64,000 bases of DNA from Owenweeksia sp. (lineage in GTDB: Bacteria > Bacteroidota > Bacteroidia > Flavobacteriales > Schleiferiaceae). The translations under genes and the position numbers were made by a program. The stretch covers positions 543,310 through 607,309 of the forward strand of contig NZNV01000010.1 in NCBI GenBank assembly GCA_002695025.1, in the 5' to 3' direction. This document shows positions 8,787 to 17,935 of this stretch, in pieces; the stretch's first letter is position 1, and every line of letters begins with the position of its first letter. The notes under the pieces are model-generated. The model had not been told where the DNA came from, searched no databases, and was given only the letters and a program-made list of their open reading frames with translations.

Positions 8787-10658
8787 GTGAACTACCTTTC
8801 CGTTGAAAGTATAAGTAAGAGCTATGGTGCACGGACTTTGTTCCGTGAGATTTCCTTTGGCATTGATGAAGGGCAGAAAGTGGCTTTGATAGCCAGGAAC
8901 GGAACCGGTAAAACCTCATTGCTCAGTATTCTCAGCGGAGATGATCAGCCGGATGCCGGACGGGTAACTTTTCGAAAAAACCTGAAGGTAGGCTACCTTT
9001 CACAAGATCCGGGTCTCAAAGCAGGGCGGACCATCCTGGAAAGTGTGCTGGCGGTTGATAATGACATGACCAGGGCCATTACCGGTTATGAGAAGGCGCT
9101 GGAAAAACCGGAAGATACCGAGGCCTATCAAAAGGCCTTTGATGATATGGATCGTTTTCAGGCCTGGGATTTTGAAGCACAGGTAAAGCAGATACTGGGA
9201 AAACTGGGACTACAAGACCAACATCTTAAAGTAGATCACTTATCCGGAGGGCAACGTAAGCGTGTGGCCCTGGCTAAAACCCTGATCTCCACACCGGATA
9301 TACTGATCCTGGATGAGCCTACCAACCACCTGGACGTGGAAATGATAGAATGGCTGGAAGAGTATTTGTCACAGCCATCTATAACGCTGTTCATGGTAAC
9401 ACATGATCGCTACTTCATGGAAAATATCTGTGACCAGATCTTTGAGCTGGAAGGACAGACCTTTTACCAGCATCCCGGTAATTTCAGTAGTTTCCTGGAG
9501 CGTAAGGCGGAGCGCGAGGAAATATCAGCCACCAATACGGATAAGGCGCGTAACCTTATGCGCAAGGAACTGGAATGGATCAGGCGGCAACCCAAAGCAA
9601 GGGGCACCAAATCCAAAGCGCGTATTGATGCTTTTCATGATCTGAAAGACAAAGCATCCCATCGCGTTAAAGATGAAAAACTGGAACTGGATATTAAAAT
9701 GACCCGCTTGGGCAGTAAGATCCTGGAACTGCATCGCCTACGTAAATCCTATGGAGATTTGAAAATCGTGGATGGTTTTGACTACACCTTCAAGCGTAAG
9801 GAGCGGGTAGGTGTCATCGGAAAGAACGGAGTGGGCAAGTCCACTTTTCTGCGATTGCTTACGGGTGAAGAGGAGCCCACGGGGGGCAAGATCGTTACCG
9901 GTGAGACCATTGAGTTTGGCTTTTATACCCAAAGAGGTATCCAACTGGATGAAGATAAGCGGGTAATAGAAGTGGTGAAGGAAATAGCGGAGTACATTCC
10001 CATCGGTAAAAAGGGCCGGAACATCACCGCTTCACAAATGCTGGAACGTTTCCTCTTTGAGGGAGACCATCAGTATACCTACGTGTCTAAATTAAGTGGT
10101 GGAGAAAGAAGGCGGCTTTATCTGCTGACCATCCTGATGAAAAACCCCAATTTCCTGATCCTCGATGAGCCTACCAATGATCTGGACATCCTCACCCTCA
10201 ATGTGCTGGAAGATTTTCTGATGGAGTTTGGGGGCTGCCTGATAGTGGTTACCCACGACCGTTATTTTATGGACAAACTGACGGATCACCTTTTTGTATT
10301 TGAAGGCGATGGGCATATCCGGGACTTCCCGGGTAATTATACCGAATATACGGCCGCAAAGGCACGGGAGGAGGAGCTGGAAAAGATACGCTCCAAAAGC
10401 ATGGCAAAAAGCCAGGCCAAGCCTTCCGAAAGTAAGGACGAAAAAACAAAACTCACTTATGCCGAGCGCCTGGAAATGGAAGAATTGGAAAAGCAACTGG
10501 GCGATCTGGAAGCCCGTAAGGCCGAAATTGCCGGAGCCTTTGAAGAAGCAATTACCGATGCGGAACGCCTGGAGTCTCTATCGCGGGAAATGAATGAGAT
10601 CAATGCCGCGATTGAAGAGAAGGAAATGCGCTGGCTGGAATTAAGCGAATACGAGTAA
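8787..10658 (+). CDS. ABC-F family ATPase (Uup-like)
   Basis: A protein of 623 residues with two ABC ATPase domains on one chain and no membrane segments, the ABC-F arrangement of ribosome-associated factors. Walker A motifs are ARNGTGKTS (about 37-45) and GKNGVGKST (about 347-355). Signature motifs are LSGGQRKRV and LSGGERRRL, and Walker B motifs are LILDEPTNHLD and LILDEPTNDLD. A basic linker with QPKARGTKSKARI lies between the domains, and a C-terminal coiled-coil tail (about 540-623) fits Uup, which acts at ribosomes or on DNA structures. The start is GTG at 8787; no earlier in-frame start exists nearby. It appears monocistronic. Confidence 0.93.
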   Translation: MNYLSVESISKSYGARTLFREISFGIDEGQKVALIARNGTGKTSLLSILSGDDQPDAGRVTFRKNLKVGYLSQDPGLKAGRTILESVLAVDNDMTRAITGYEKALEKPEDTEAYQKAFDDMDRFQAWDFEAQVKQILGKLGLQDQHLKVDHLSGGQRKRVALAKTLISTPDILILDEPTNHLDVEMIEWLEEYLSQPSITLFMVTHDRYFMENICDQIFELEGQTFYQHPGNFSSFLERKAEREEISATNTDKARNLMRKELEWIRRQPKARGTKSKARIDAFHDLKDKASHRVKDEKLELDIKMTRLGSKILELHRLRKSYGDLKIVDGFDYTFKRKERVGVIGKNGVGKSTFLRLLTGEEEPTGGKIVTGETIEFGFYTQRGIQLDEDKRVIEVVKEIAEYIPIGKKGRNITASQMLERFLFEGDHQYTYVSKLSGGERRRLYLLTILMKNPNFLILDEPTNDLDILTLNVLEDFLMEFGGCLIVVTHDRYFMDKLTDHLFVFEGDGHIRDFPGNYTEYTAAKAREEELEKIRSKSMAKSQAKPSESKDEKTKLTYAERLEMEELEKQLGDLEARKAEIAGAFEEAITDAERLESLSREMNEINAAIEEKEMRWLELSEYE

Positions 10659-10716
10659 TAAGTATCTATCAGGCAACGATTTGTATCTTCACCAGTCTGT
10701 ACAGTAAGTGCATGCT

Positions 10717-12021
10717 ATGGTAAAGAGGATACTTTTCTTCCTGTTTTGTCTGAGTGCTGCCGGGCTTTGTGCCCAGCAAAATCCCTATTATACCCTTACA
10801 GGAACCGTTCTGGATGAAACCGGCCAACCTATGGTCGGGGCCAGCGTGGCAGACCGTATCAGCATGGCCGGAGATGCTACCGATAAAAACGGGCGTTTTG
10901 AGCTGAAACTACGCGAGTTTCCAATTTTCCTGGAAGTGAGCTTTATCGGATACGCCATTGATTACCGGGAGATAAAGGAAACCGATTTTGGCGCAGACCG
11001 GAGGCTTGATATAACTATCCGCATGGAACCCCGCTCGCAACAATTATTACCGGCTACTATTGAAGGCAAGCGCTACGAAGAATTTTATGTACATAGGAAC
11101 ATAGCAGTACTGGATTTCACTTTTGTAGATGATTATACCCTGCTGCTATTGCGCGAGGGAATACGGGACTATAAACTGGCTTTGATCAATGAAGCAGAAG
11201 ATTCACTGGCCAACCTGGATATTGATGTGGCTGCAAAGTCTTTTGTAGAGGATTGTCTCGGACATATCTATATGCAGGGAAATAACGCGGTGCACGGGCT
11301 GAGCTTTGCCGGCAATAAGATCCACATGATCGGTTCCATAGATAATAACTGGTTTGAAACCAAGGTGAAACCATGTGTAGCTTCCAATCCCCATAACCTG
11401 TATTACCAGTTCCTGCAGTTTGGTAACCAGATGCTGGATGTGTTTCAAACCCCCATGGCGGGAGGAGATAGTAAATTGATCAAGCGAATTGTGGATATGG
11501 ATGATGCGTTATCCATCCAAGAGTATGGCCTGGAGGCTGCTGCCATGATGAACGGTGTTAATCGCATGGGCGATATCGGAGTGAAAGACCTGGGAAGGGC
11601 CAAAAAAGCATGGGATAATATGCAGTGGTACAAAAGAATACTCACTATCCCTGTATATCATCCCTTGTTTGCTACACAGGAGGGAGCTTTCCTTTTTGAC
11701 CATTTGAATGACTCTGTATTGGTGCTGGATGTAGAGGGAGAAGTAACCGAAAGATATTTTATTAATCATCATAAGAACAAGGATTTTGTGGAGGAGATAC
11801 TGCAGGATGTAGTAACCGGTATTTTCTACGCACGCTATGAACACGCGGGAATAGTTACGCTTATGGAGCTTTCCCAGAAAGATTTTAGCCCGATCCGTGG
11901 CGTTGAGATCCGTAAGTTCGACTTTCCCTGTGGCCTTAAGATCCGCAATGGGGTAGCCTATTTCCTGGATCATTCGGACGAAGATTACCAAAAACTTAAG
12001 CTGTACCGGCAAAAGCTGTAA
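10717..12021 (+). CDS. Secreted protein with N-terminal carboxypeptidase-like regulatory domain
   Basis: The ATG at 10717 (434 residues) is preferred over GTG at 10708 because it opens directly on a signal peptide (MVKRILFFLFCLSAAGLCAQ). Residues about 25-100 form a CarboxypepD_reg-like Ig-fold domain (LTGTVLDETGQPMVGASV, followed by KNGRFELKL), as found at the start of SusC-type receptors and many Bacteroidota exported proteins. The remaining 330 residues have a repeating strand pattern (for example HIYMQGNNAVHGLSFAGNK) that suggests a beta-propeller-like fold, but I recognise no family. No catalytic motif was found. Confidence 0.75.
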   Translation: MVKRILFFLFCLSAAGLCAQQNPYYTLTGTVLDETGQPMVGASVADRISMAGDATDKNGRFELKLREFPIFLEVSFIGYAIDYREIKETDFGADRRLDITIRMEPRSQQLLPATIEGKRYEEFYVHRNIAVLDFTFVDDYTLLLLREGIRDYKLALINEAEDSLANLDIDVAAKSFVEDCLGHIYMQGNNAVHGLSFAGNKIHMIGSIDNNWFETKVKPCVASNPHNLYYQFLQFGNQMLDVFQTPMAGGDSKLIKRIVDMDDALSIQEYGLEAAAMMNGVNRMGDIGVKDLGRAKKAWDNMQWYKRILTIPVYHPLFATQEGAFLFDHLNDSVLVLDVEGEVTERYFINHHKNKDFVEEILQDVVTGIFYARYEHAGIVTLMELSQKDFSPIRGVEIRKFDFPCGLKIRNGVAYFLDHSDEDYQKLKLYRQKL

Positions 12022-12026
12022 TGCCT

Positions 12027-12956
12027 TTATTTCACCCGCGTACTTAATTCCTCACCGAGCCAATCGGTCAATAATTCTGCCCCTTTGTAGTTAAGATGGT
12101 TGGGGTCCGCCCAATTTTCGGGCTCATCCAATATGGCCTGCGGAGGCAGCAATACAGGCCCATATTCCCGGTAGCGTTCTATGTTTACCGGCTGCCTTAA
12201 AGGAACCCCGTAATTGGGTAGGTAGAGAAAGAAGAGCGTTACCCCCTCTTCCTCACAAAGTTTAGCCATTTGTTGTAGGTAATGCCATGGAAAGGTATTG
12301 TCCAGCTTTTTTTTCCAGGAGGAACGTTGATCTCCTTTTTGCCGTTTTTCTTTCATATTGCGCAGGTCGTCTCGCGAAGCTTTTTCCATAAGAGGCTGGA
12401 AGGAATGTTCCTGTTTGTCCGAATCGGAAAAAGTAGTGGAAGAATCGGGCTGGAGGAGCAACTCCTGTATCAGTTGCAGGCGGTATTGAGCTGCAGTGAA
12501 CTCATCACTTAACCAGTCCTTATTGAACAGGGGGTAATTGGTAAGAAGTTCACCGTTGGTGGCGATATAGGGATATACCGGGTGGCTATAAGGGTTTTCT
12601 TCGGCCCGCACTTCCATAATAACCACTTTTGGCTTCTTTTCCGAAAGTATCCGTTTCAGCAGGCTGAGTTGCAGGTTACGCCCGTACCGGCAATAGCCGA
12701 AGTTGGCCACATGCCATCCGGATAAGTAGGGTTCCAGTCTTTCGGAATTTACGGAGTGAATGGTTTTGGATGAGCCCAGCATAGCCATATCAACCGGTGT
12801 TTTACTATGATAAAGACGCTGGTATACCCATTTGCCTCTTCCCGCACAGTCGTTTTCAATTCCGGCAAAAATGGCTTTTTCACTAACCGGAAAAAAATAC
12901 AGAACCAGTAGCGGTGGTAGAAGGAAGAACAGTATGTGTAGCGTAAGTCTTCGCAT
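12027..12956 (-). CDS. SGNH-like hydrolase/acetyltransferase partner of MBOAT protein
   Basis: A protein of 309 residues with one N-terminal membrane helix (about 5-24) that anchors a periplasmic domain. It shows SGNH-fold features: the block I serine in MLGSSKT (about 59-65) and the block V pair D284 and H287 in DPNHLNYKG. The start codon shares one base with the stop of the upstream MBOAT gene (TGATG), so the two are translationally coupled. In alginate, cellulose and peptidoglycan acetylation systems an MBOAT protein moves the acyl group across the membrane and an SGNH partner places it on a glycan. That role is inferred; the acceptor is unknown. Confidence 0.75.
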   Translation of the reverse strand: MRRLTLHILFFLLPPLLVLYFFPVSEKAIFAGIENDCAGRGKWVYQRLYHSKTPVDMAMLGSSKTIHSVNSERLEPYLSGWHVANFGYCRYGRNLQLSLLKRILSEKKPKVVIMEVRAEENPYSHPVYPYIATNGELLTNYPLFNKDWLSDEFTAAQYRLQLIQELLLQPDSSTTFSDSDKQEHSFQPLMEKASRDDLRNMKEKRQKGDQRSSWKKKLDNTFPWHYLQQMAKLCEEEGVTLFFLYLPNYGVPLRQPVNIERYREYGPVLLPPQAILDEPENWADPNHLNYKGAELLTDWLGEELSTRVK

Positions 12957-14365
12957 CAGAACTGGAAATAAATGAAGTAAGGTTTTACATCAAAATTGCC
13001 GAGTACCAATATGGCTAGTAGCAATCCGTAGTATGCTATAAGCCGTTTGGGCTTACTGAAGCTACTCATATAGGTGCTAAAGTTGTGTTCACCCATTCGT
13101 TTTTCGATGATAAGCCACAGGACCAGCATCACAGCCGTGCCGCAAAGCCTGGGTAGATTTGTTTCAAAAAGTGCAGGTAAGTGAAAAGGAGCGTCCAGGT
13201 GGAATAGTTGCTGTACGATCAGGGTGAAATGGGAAAAGCTTTCAGCGCGAAAGGGAATCCAGAAAAGGCAACAAAGCAGGAATATAATCAAGGCCGGTGC
13301 CGCCCTCCCGGTGTTGAACCTCTTCTCCAGGATGAGGGCTGAGCCGTGTAAAAAGCCCCATACTACAAAGGTGATGTTGGCACCGTGCCAAAGCCCTGAA
13401 ACCAGGAAAGTGATCATGAGGTTGAGGTCCGTGCGCAAGCTTCCCTTACGGCTTCCTCCCAGGGGGATATATACATAATCCCGGAACCAGGTAGAAAGTG
13501 AGATGTGCCAGCGGTGCCAGAATTCCCCAAAACTTCTTGAAAAATAAGGTTTCCGGAAATTGGTCATCAGGTCGAAGCCCAGTGTTTTTCCCAGGCCAAT
13601 GGCGATATCCGAATAACCGGAGAAGTCGCCATAGATCTGGAAGGCAAATAAAATTGCTCCCAGGAACATGGGTAGCCCGGGATAATCCGAAGGATGAGCA
13701 AAGAGGGCGTCCGCCAGCAGGCCCAGGTTATCAGCAATAACCACCTTTTTAAAGAAACCCCAAAGGATAAGCCGGAAGCCACTTATGGTACGGCTATAGT
13801 TGAATTCCTTACGTTCTTCGAATTGCGGTAGAAAGCGGGTGGCTCTTTCAATGGGTCCGGCTACCAATTGCGGAAAGAAGGAAACGAAGGCAAAAAATTG
13901 CCAGGGATCCCGGGTTGGCTCCAGCTTACCACGGTAAATGTCAATAGTATAACTCATGGTCTGGAACGTATAAAAGCTGATACCCACCGGCAGGATAATA
14001 TCGAGAGTGCGGGTGTTGAGGTCTAAACCAAACAAATGGATGAACTCCCCGAAACCTTCTGTAAAGAAGTTGAAGTATTTGAAAAAACCCAGTAGGCCCA
14101 GATTAAGGATAAGGCTTAGGATAAGCCCGGTTTTGCGGGATGATCCTGAGTGGGCACGAAAAATATACTGGCCCAGCAGGAAGTCTGCCAGTGAACTGAT
14201 GATAATGAGTGAAAGGAAACGCCAGTCCCACCAGCCATAAAAAATATAGCTGGCCACGATCAATACTATATTCCGTGCTTTTACCGTTCCCTTCCGGCAT
14301 ACCCACCAGTAGGTGTAAAAGAATAGTATAAAGAATACAAGAAAGGCAACGGAATTGAATACCAT
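12956..14365 (-). CDS. MBOAT family membrane O-acyltransferase
   Basis: A polytopic membrane protein of 469 residues with about 10-12 helices. The MBOAT hallmarks are FWHRWHISLSTWFRDYVYIPLGG and the catalytic-His segment LWHGANITFVVWG (His near residue 330). These are characteristic of AlgI/DltB-type acyltransferases that acylate extracytoplasmic polysaccharides. It is first in a two-gene minus-strand unit with the SGNH protein. The target polymer is not encoded next to it; the large polysaccharide locus lies 30 kb away. Confidence 0.92.
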   Translation of the reverse strand: MVFNSVAFLVFFILFFYTYWWVCRKGTVKARNIVLIVASYIFYGWWDWRFLSLIIISSLADFLLGQYIFRAHSGSSRKTGLILSLILNLGLLGFFKYFNFFTEGFGEFIHLFGLDLNTRTLDIILPVGISFYTFQTMSYTIDIYRGKLEPTRDPWQFFAFVSFFPQLVAGPIERATRFLPQFEERKEFNYSRTISGFRLILWGFFKKVVIADNLGLLADALFAHPSDYPGLPMFLGAILFAFQIYGDFSGYSDIAIGLGKTLGFDLMTNFRKPYFSRSFGEFWHRWHISLSTWFRDYVYIPLGGSRKGSLRTDLNLMITFLVSGLWHGANITFVVWGFLHGSALILEKRFNTGRAAPALIIFLLCCLFWIPFRAESFSHFTLIVQQLFHLDAPFHLPALFETNLPRLCGTAVMLVLWLIIEKRMGEHNFSTYMSSFSKPKRLIAYYGLLLAILVLGNFDVKPYFIYFQF

Positions 14366-14481
14366 TCGGAAAACAGCTAGTGCGGCAATATACTACAAGG
14401 GCCCAATTCAAAAGAATTAGCTGTTAAAAATCCGGTTAAATTGGTACTACTTCTTAAATTGCCAGTTCGAAAATAAAGCAG

Positions 14482-15171
14482 GTGCAAGACATCATCCAAC
14501 TCAAACAGATCGTTCGTAACTTCCCCTTAGGTAACCAGGTAGTGAAGGTGCTAAAAGGCATAGACCTTAACATACAGCGCAACGAGTACGCAGCTTTAAT
14601 GGGCCCTTCGGGAAGCGGCAAGTCTACCCTGATGAACCTATTGGGCTGCCTGGACACTCCCACTTCCGGGGAATACTGGCTTAATGGGCAGGATGTGAGC
14701 CGCCTTACGGATAATGAACTGGCCGAGATCCGTAATAAGGAGATCGGGTTTGTATTCCAGACCTTTAACCTGTTACCGCGCTCTACTGCCCTGGAAAACG
14801 TAATGTTGCCGTTGGTGTATGCGGGCATGAATACCAAAGATCGTAAGGAAAGAGCCGAGGAAGTGCTGGACCAGGTAGGCCTGGCAGATCGTATGGATCA
14901 CCGCCCCAATCAATTGTCCGGAGGGCAGAGACAAAGGGTGGCCGTAGCGAGAGCCCTTGTAAATAAGCCTTCTATTATACTGGCAGATGAGCCTACCGGT
15001 AACCTGGATACCAAAACTTCGGTGGAGATCATGAACCTTTTCGGCCACATACACGCTTCAGGCAATACGGTGATACTGGTAACCCACGAAGAAGATATTG
15101 CCCTCCACGCAAGGAGGGTTATTCGCCTGCGCGATGGAGAAATAGAATCAGATAAAAGTCAAGATAACTAA
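14482..15171 (+). CDS. ABC transporter ATP-binding protein, LolD/MacB type
   Basis: A single ABC ATPase domain of 229 residues. Walker A is GPSGSGKST (41-49), the signature is LSGGQRQRV (about 144-152) and Walker B is [12 protein letters not shown]. The [12 protein letters not shown] segment and short length place it in the LolD/MacB/FtsE group that powers lipoprotein release or mechanotransmission. No permease gene is adjacent, so its partner is encoded elsewhere. The start is GTG at 14482. Two bases separate it from the SDR gene, so it heads a four-gene run. Confidence 0.9.
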   Translation: MQDIIQLKQIVRNFPLGNQVVKVLKGIDLNIQRNEYAALMGPSGSGKSTLMNLLGCLDTPTSGEYWLNGQDVSRLTDNELAEIRNKEIGFVFQTFNLLPRSTALENVMLPLVYAGMNTKDRKERAEEVLDQVGLADRMDHRPNQLSGGQRQRVAVARALVNKPSIILADEPTGNLDTKTSVEIMNLFGHIHASGNTVILVTHEEDIALHARRVIRLRDGEIESDKSQDN

Positions 15172-15173
15172 GT

Positions 15174-15962
15174 ATGGATTTAAACCTCAGTGGCAAAAAG
15201 GCACTGGTATGCGGTAGTTCAGATGGAATAGGAAAGGCCGCGGCTATGGAACTGGCGCGCATGGGTGCGGCAGTAACCTTGTTGGCCCGAAATGAAGAAA
15301 AACTGGAAGCTGTGCGGAAGGAATTACCCACTCCTTCCGGGCAAAAACACGATTTCCTGGTAGCGGATTTTGATGATCCTATTAACCTGGAGAGTGTCAT
15401 ATTCTCCTATATCGGTAGGAATAAGCCTTTTTCCATATTGGTAAATAATACGGGGGGGCCTCCGGCCGGGAAAGCCTATCAGGCAGAGGTGGAGGCGTAT
15501 GTCAGTGCCTTCAAACGCCATTTGGTGTGTAACCAGGTGTTGGTGAAGTTGCTTTGGAAGGGAATGGAAGAAGAAGGTTACGGCCGTATTATTAATGTCA
15601 TCAGTACCTCGGTGAAGGCACCATTGCCAAACCTGGGGGTAAGCAATACGGTGCGTGGGGCCGTGGCTAACTGGAGCAAGACCCTGGCTAATGAATTGGG
15701 CGAGTTCGGGATAACCGTCAATAACGTTCTTCCCGGGGCTACCGAAACAGGCAGGCTTACCTCCATCATTGAAAATAAAGCTGGCAAAACCGGCCGGTCG
15801 CCTGAAGAAGTCGGTGGAGCCATGAAGGGGCAGATTCCTTTAAAACGTTTCGCGCAACCAGAGGAGGTGGCTAACGCTATAGCCTTCCTGGCCAGTCCGG
15901 CTGCAGCCTACATCAGCGGGGTGAATATCCCTGTAGACGGTGGACGCACCCCTAATCTCTAA
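15174..15962 (+). CDS. SDR-family protein with altered catalytic Tyr/Lys
   Basis: A Rossmann-fold short-chain dehydrogenase/reductase-like protein of 262 residues. The cofactor loop is GSSDGIGKA (14-22), NNTGG is at 91-95, and the C-terminal YISGVNIPVDGG segment is typical. Ser144 is in place, but the usual Tyr at +13 is Ser157 and the Lys four later is Arg161 (the SNTVR pentad), so the standard YxxxK pair is missing. I recall similar variants in one SDR branch, so this may be a real subfamily and not a dead copy. It lies in a run with the YdeI-like and aldehyde dehydrogenase genes, which hints at a catabolic role. Confidence 0.88.
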   Translation: MDLNLSGKKALVCGSSDGIGKAAAMELARMGAAVTLLARNEEKLEAVRKELPTPSGQKHDFLVADFDDPINLESVIFSYIGRNKPFSILVNNTGGPPAGKAYQAEVEAYVSAFKRHLVCNQVLVKLLWKGMEEEGYGRIINVISTSVKAPLPNLGVSNTVRGAVANWSKTLANELGEFGITVNNVLPGATETGRLTSIIENKAGKTGRSPEEVGGAMKGQIPLKRFAQPEEVANAIAFLASPAAAYISGVNIPVDGGRTPNL

Positions 15963-15965
15963 GGT

Positions 15966-16439
15966 ATGCACGAAGAGCAAAAGTTCCTTTTTATTGCGCC
16001 TATCCAGCATGATGCTACACACGGAGGGGCGTGGGTAAAGGTTCCTTTTGACGCCAAAGAAGTGTTTGGTTCCGGCCGGCCCAAAGTAAAGGCTGTATTT
16101 GATGGTAAGGTAATTTATCGGGGCAGCCTGATGCGTATGGGAGGCCCGGATTATCTTTTAGGGGTTCGCAAGGATGTGCGGAAGGCTCTCCACAAAAGCC
16201 CCGGAGATGAGGTGGAAGTAGTACTTTCACTGGATACGGAAGCCCGGATCGTGGAGATACCCGATATCCTGCTCACTGCTTTCCGGGAGCATCCTGAAGT
16301 GGAAGCCTATTTTCGGAATATGGCCTATACGCACCAGCGGGAATACGTGGAATATATCCTGTCCGGAAAAAAGGAAGAAACACGTGAAAGGCGTACGAGA
16401 ATGACTATGGAAACACTACTGAAGGAACTGCAAAAATGA
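15966..16439 (+). CDS. YdeI/OmpD-associated-like protein (DUF1905 + OmdA-type domains)
   Basis: A protein of 157 residues. The N-terminal part (about 5-90) matches the DUF1905 beta-fold, with GGAWVKVPFDAKEVFG and KAVFDGKVIYRGSLMRMGG. The C-terminal part (about 95-155) is a YdeI/OmdA-type helical stretch (AFREHPEVEAYFRNMAYTHQREYVEYI). The family has been linked to bacteriocin and peptide tolerance in some bacteria, but its biochemistry is unclear. It begins 3 bases after the SDR stop and overlaps the aldehyde dehydrogenase start by 4 bases. Confidence 0.85.
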   Translation: MHEEQKFLFIAPIQHDATHGGAWVKVPFDAKEVFGSGRPKVKAVFDGKVIYRGSLMRMGGPDYLLGVRKDVRKALHKSPGDEVEVVLSLDTEARIVEIPDILLTAFREHPEVEAYFRNMAYTHQREYVEYILSGKKEETRERRTRMTMETLLKELQK

Positions 16440-17878
16440 AGAAGATACAAAACTATGTAGACGGCCGCCTGCTGGAGCCTGCCGGTGGAAAATACCTGGA
16501 TAATTATGACCCTTCACGCGGAAAGGTGTATTCCCTGATCCCTGATTCTTCATCCGAGGATGTTCAACTGGCCGTGGATGCAGCCAAAAAGGCTTTTCCG
16601 GGATGGAGCGCCAAGACCGCAAAAGAACGCTCGGAGATCATGAACCGGGTTTCGGGCCTTATCCATGAAAACCTCGGCCGTCTGGCAGAAGCTGAGAGCC
16701 TGGATAACGGAAAACCCTTGAAGTTGGCCAAAACGGTGGATATTCCCAGAGCCCGTGATAACTTTTCCTTCTTCGCCACAGCGATCCTGCACGATGAGGA
16801 TCCCTTTTACAATATGGGAGAGTCAGGCTTCAACTATACTTTGCGCAAGCCCATAGGGGTGGTAGGCTGTATCTCCCCCTGGAATTTGCCGCTGTATCTT
16901 TTTACCTGGAAAATTGCACCCGCCCTGGCCGCAGGCAACTGTGTGGTAGCCAAGCCTTCTGAGGTTACCCCTATGACAGCCTATCTCCTTTCGGAGCTTT
17001 GTATGGAAGCCGGAATGCCGCCTGGTGTGCTCAATATAGTGCATGGTACGGGTCCCGGTGCCGGACAGCCTATTATCGAACACCCTGAGGTGAAGGCGAT
17101 CTCCTTTACCGGGGGGACCAAAACCGGAGAACATATTGCCCGTACTGCTGCTCCCATGTTCAAGAAGCTTTCGTTAGAGCTGGGCGGAAAAAACCCCAAT
17201 ATCATTTTTGCCGATTGTGATTTTGATAAAGCCGTAAAAACTTCAGTTCTTTCATCTTTTGCCAACCAGGGCCAAATCTGCCTGTGCGGGAGCCGTATTT
17301 TTATAGAACGCTCTATTTACGAAACGTTCAAAAAGGCTTTTGTAGAGAGGGTGAAAGCCCTTAAAGTGGGCCCTCCGCAAGGGGAGGATAGTAAAATGGG
17401 CGCTGTGGTATCCCAGGCCCATATGGAAAAGGTACTTGGGTACATTGAGCTGGCCAAAGAAGAAGGAGGTAGTATCCTTACCGGTGGTAGAACTGCTCCC
17501 CAGGAAGGAGAGTTCTCAGGAGGATATTACATTGAGCCAACGGTTATTGAGGGTTTGGAATACACCTGCCGTACCAATCAGGAAGAAATTTTCGGGCCGG
17601 TGGTTACCCTAACTCCCTTTGATTCAGAAGAAGAGGTTTTGAAAATGGCCAATTCTACTGCGTATGGTCTGGCAGCCACTATCTGGACGCACAACCTTAA
17701 CCGGGCCCACCGTGTTGCAGCAGGAGTAGACTCAGGAATTATATGGATAAACTGCTGGCTGGTAAGAGATCTGAGAACACTGTTCGGAGGTATGAAGGCC
17801 AGCGGTGTAGGGCGAGAAGGAGGGTACGAGGCACTACACTTTTTTACGGAGCCCAAGAACGTATGCCTGCAATTCTAA
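16436..17878 (+). CDS. Aldehyde dehydrogenase, 2-aminomuconate/2-hydroxymuconate semialdehyde type
   Basis: A complete NAD(P)-dependent aldehyde dehydrogenase of 480 residues. Catalytic residues are Cys282 in NQGQICLCGSR, Glu248 in LELGGKNP and Asn150 in SPWNLPL, with the coenzyme loop FTGGTKTG at 224-231. The ICLCGSR pattern resembles the ALDH8 / aminomuconate-semialdehyde dehydrogenase group of kynurenine and meta-cleavage pathways. No other enzyme of those pathways is adjacent apart from the SDR and, 9 kb away, the aminotransferase, so the substrate is a family-level inference. It overlaps the upstream gene by 4 bases and ends the operon. Confidence 0.88.
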   Translation: MKKIQNYVDGRLLEPAGGKYLDNYDPSRGKVYSLIPDSSSEDVQLAVDAAKKAFPGWSAKTAKERSEIMNRVSGLIHENLGRLAEAESLDNGKPLKLAKTVDIPRARDNFSFFATAILHDEDPFYNMGESGFNYTLRKPIGVVGCISPWNLPLYLFTWKIAPALAAGNCVVAKPSEVTPMTAYLLSELCMEAGMPPGVLNIVHGTGPGAGQPIIEHPEVKAISFTGGTKTGEHIARTAAPMFKKLSLELGGKNPNIIFADCDFDKAVKTSVLSSFANQGQICLCGSRIFIERSIYETFKKAFVERVKALKVGPPQGEDSKMGAVVSQAHMEKVLGYIELAKEEGGSILTGGRTAPQEGEFSGGYYIEPTVIEGLEYTCRTNQEEIFGPVVTLTPFDSEEEVLKMANSTAYGLAATIWTHNLNRAHRVAAGVDSGIIWINCWLVRDLRTLFGGMKASGVGREGGYEALHFFTEPKNVCLQF

Positions 17879-17902
17879 GGCTGCGTAAGTTTGTTTTTTC
17901 CG

Positions 17903-17910
17903 TAATTTTG
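17903..17910 (+). promoter_or_regulatory. Candidate -7 box upstream of cupin-like gene
   Basis: TAATTTTG fits the TAnnTTTG consensus and lies 26 bases before the ATG at 17936, in the short gap after the aldehyde dehydrogenase. A TTTG occurs at 17890-17893, but that spacing is too short for the usual -33 box, so support is partial. Confidence 0.3.
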
Positions 17911-17935
17911 TAGATTCAAACCTAAAATAGATTTG

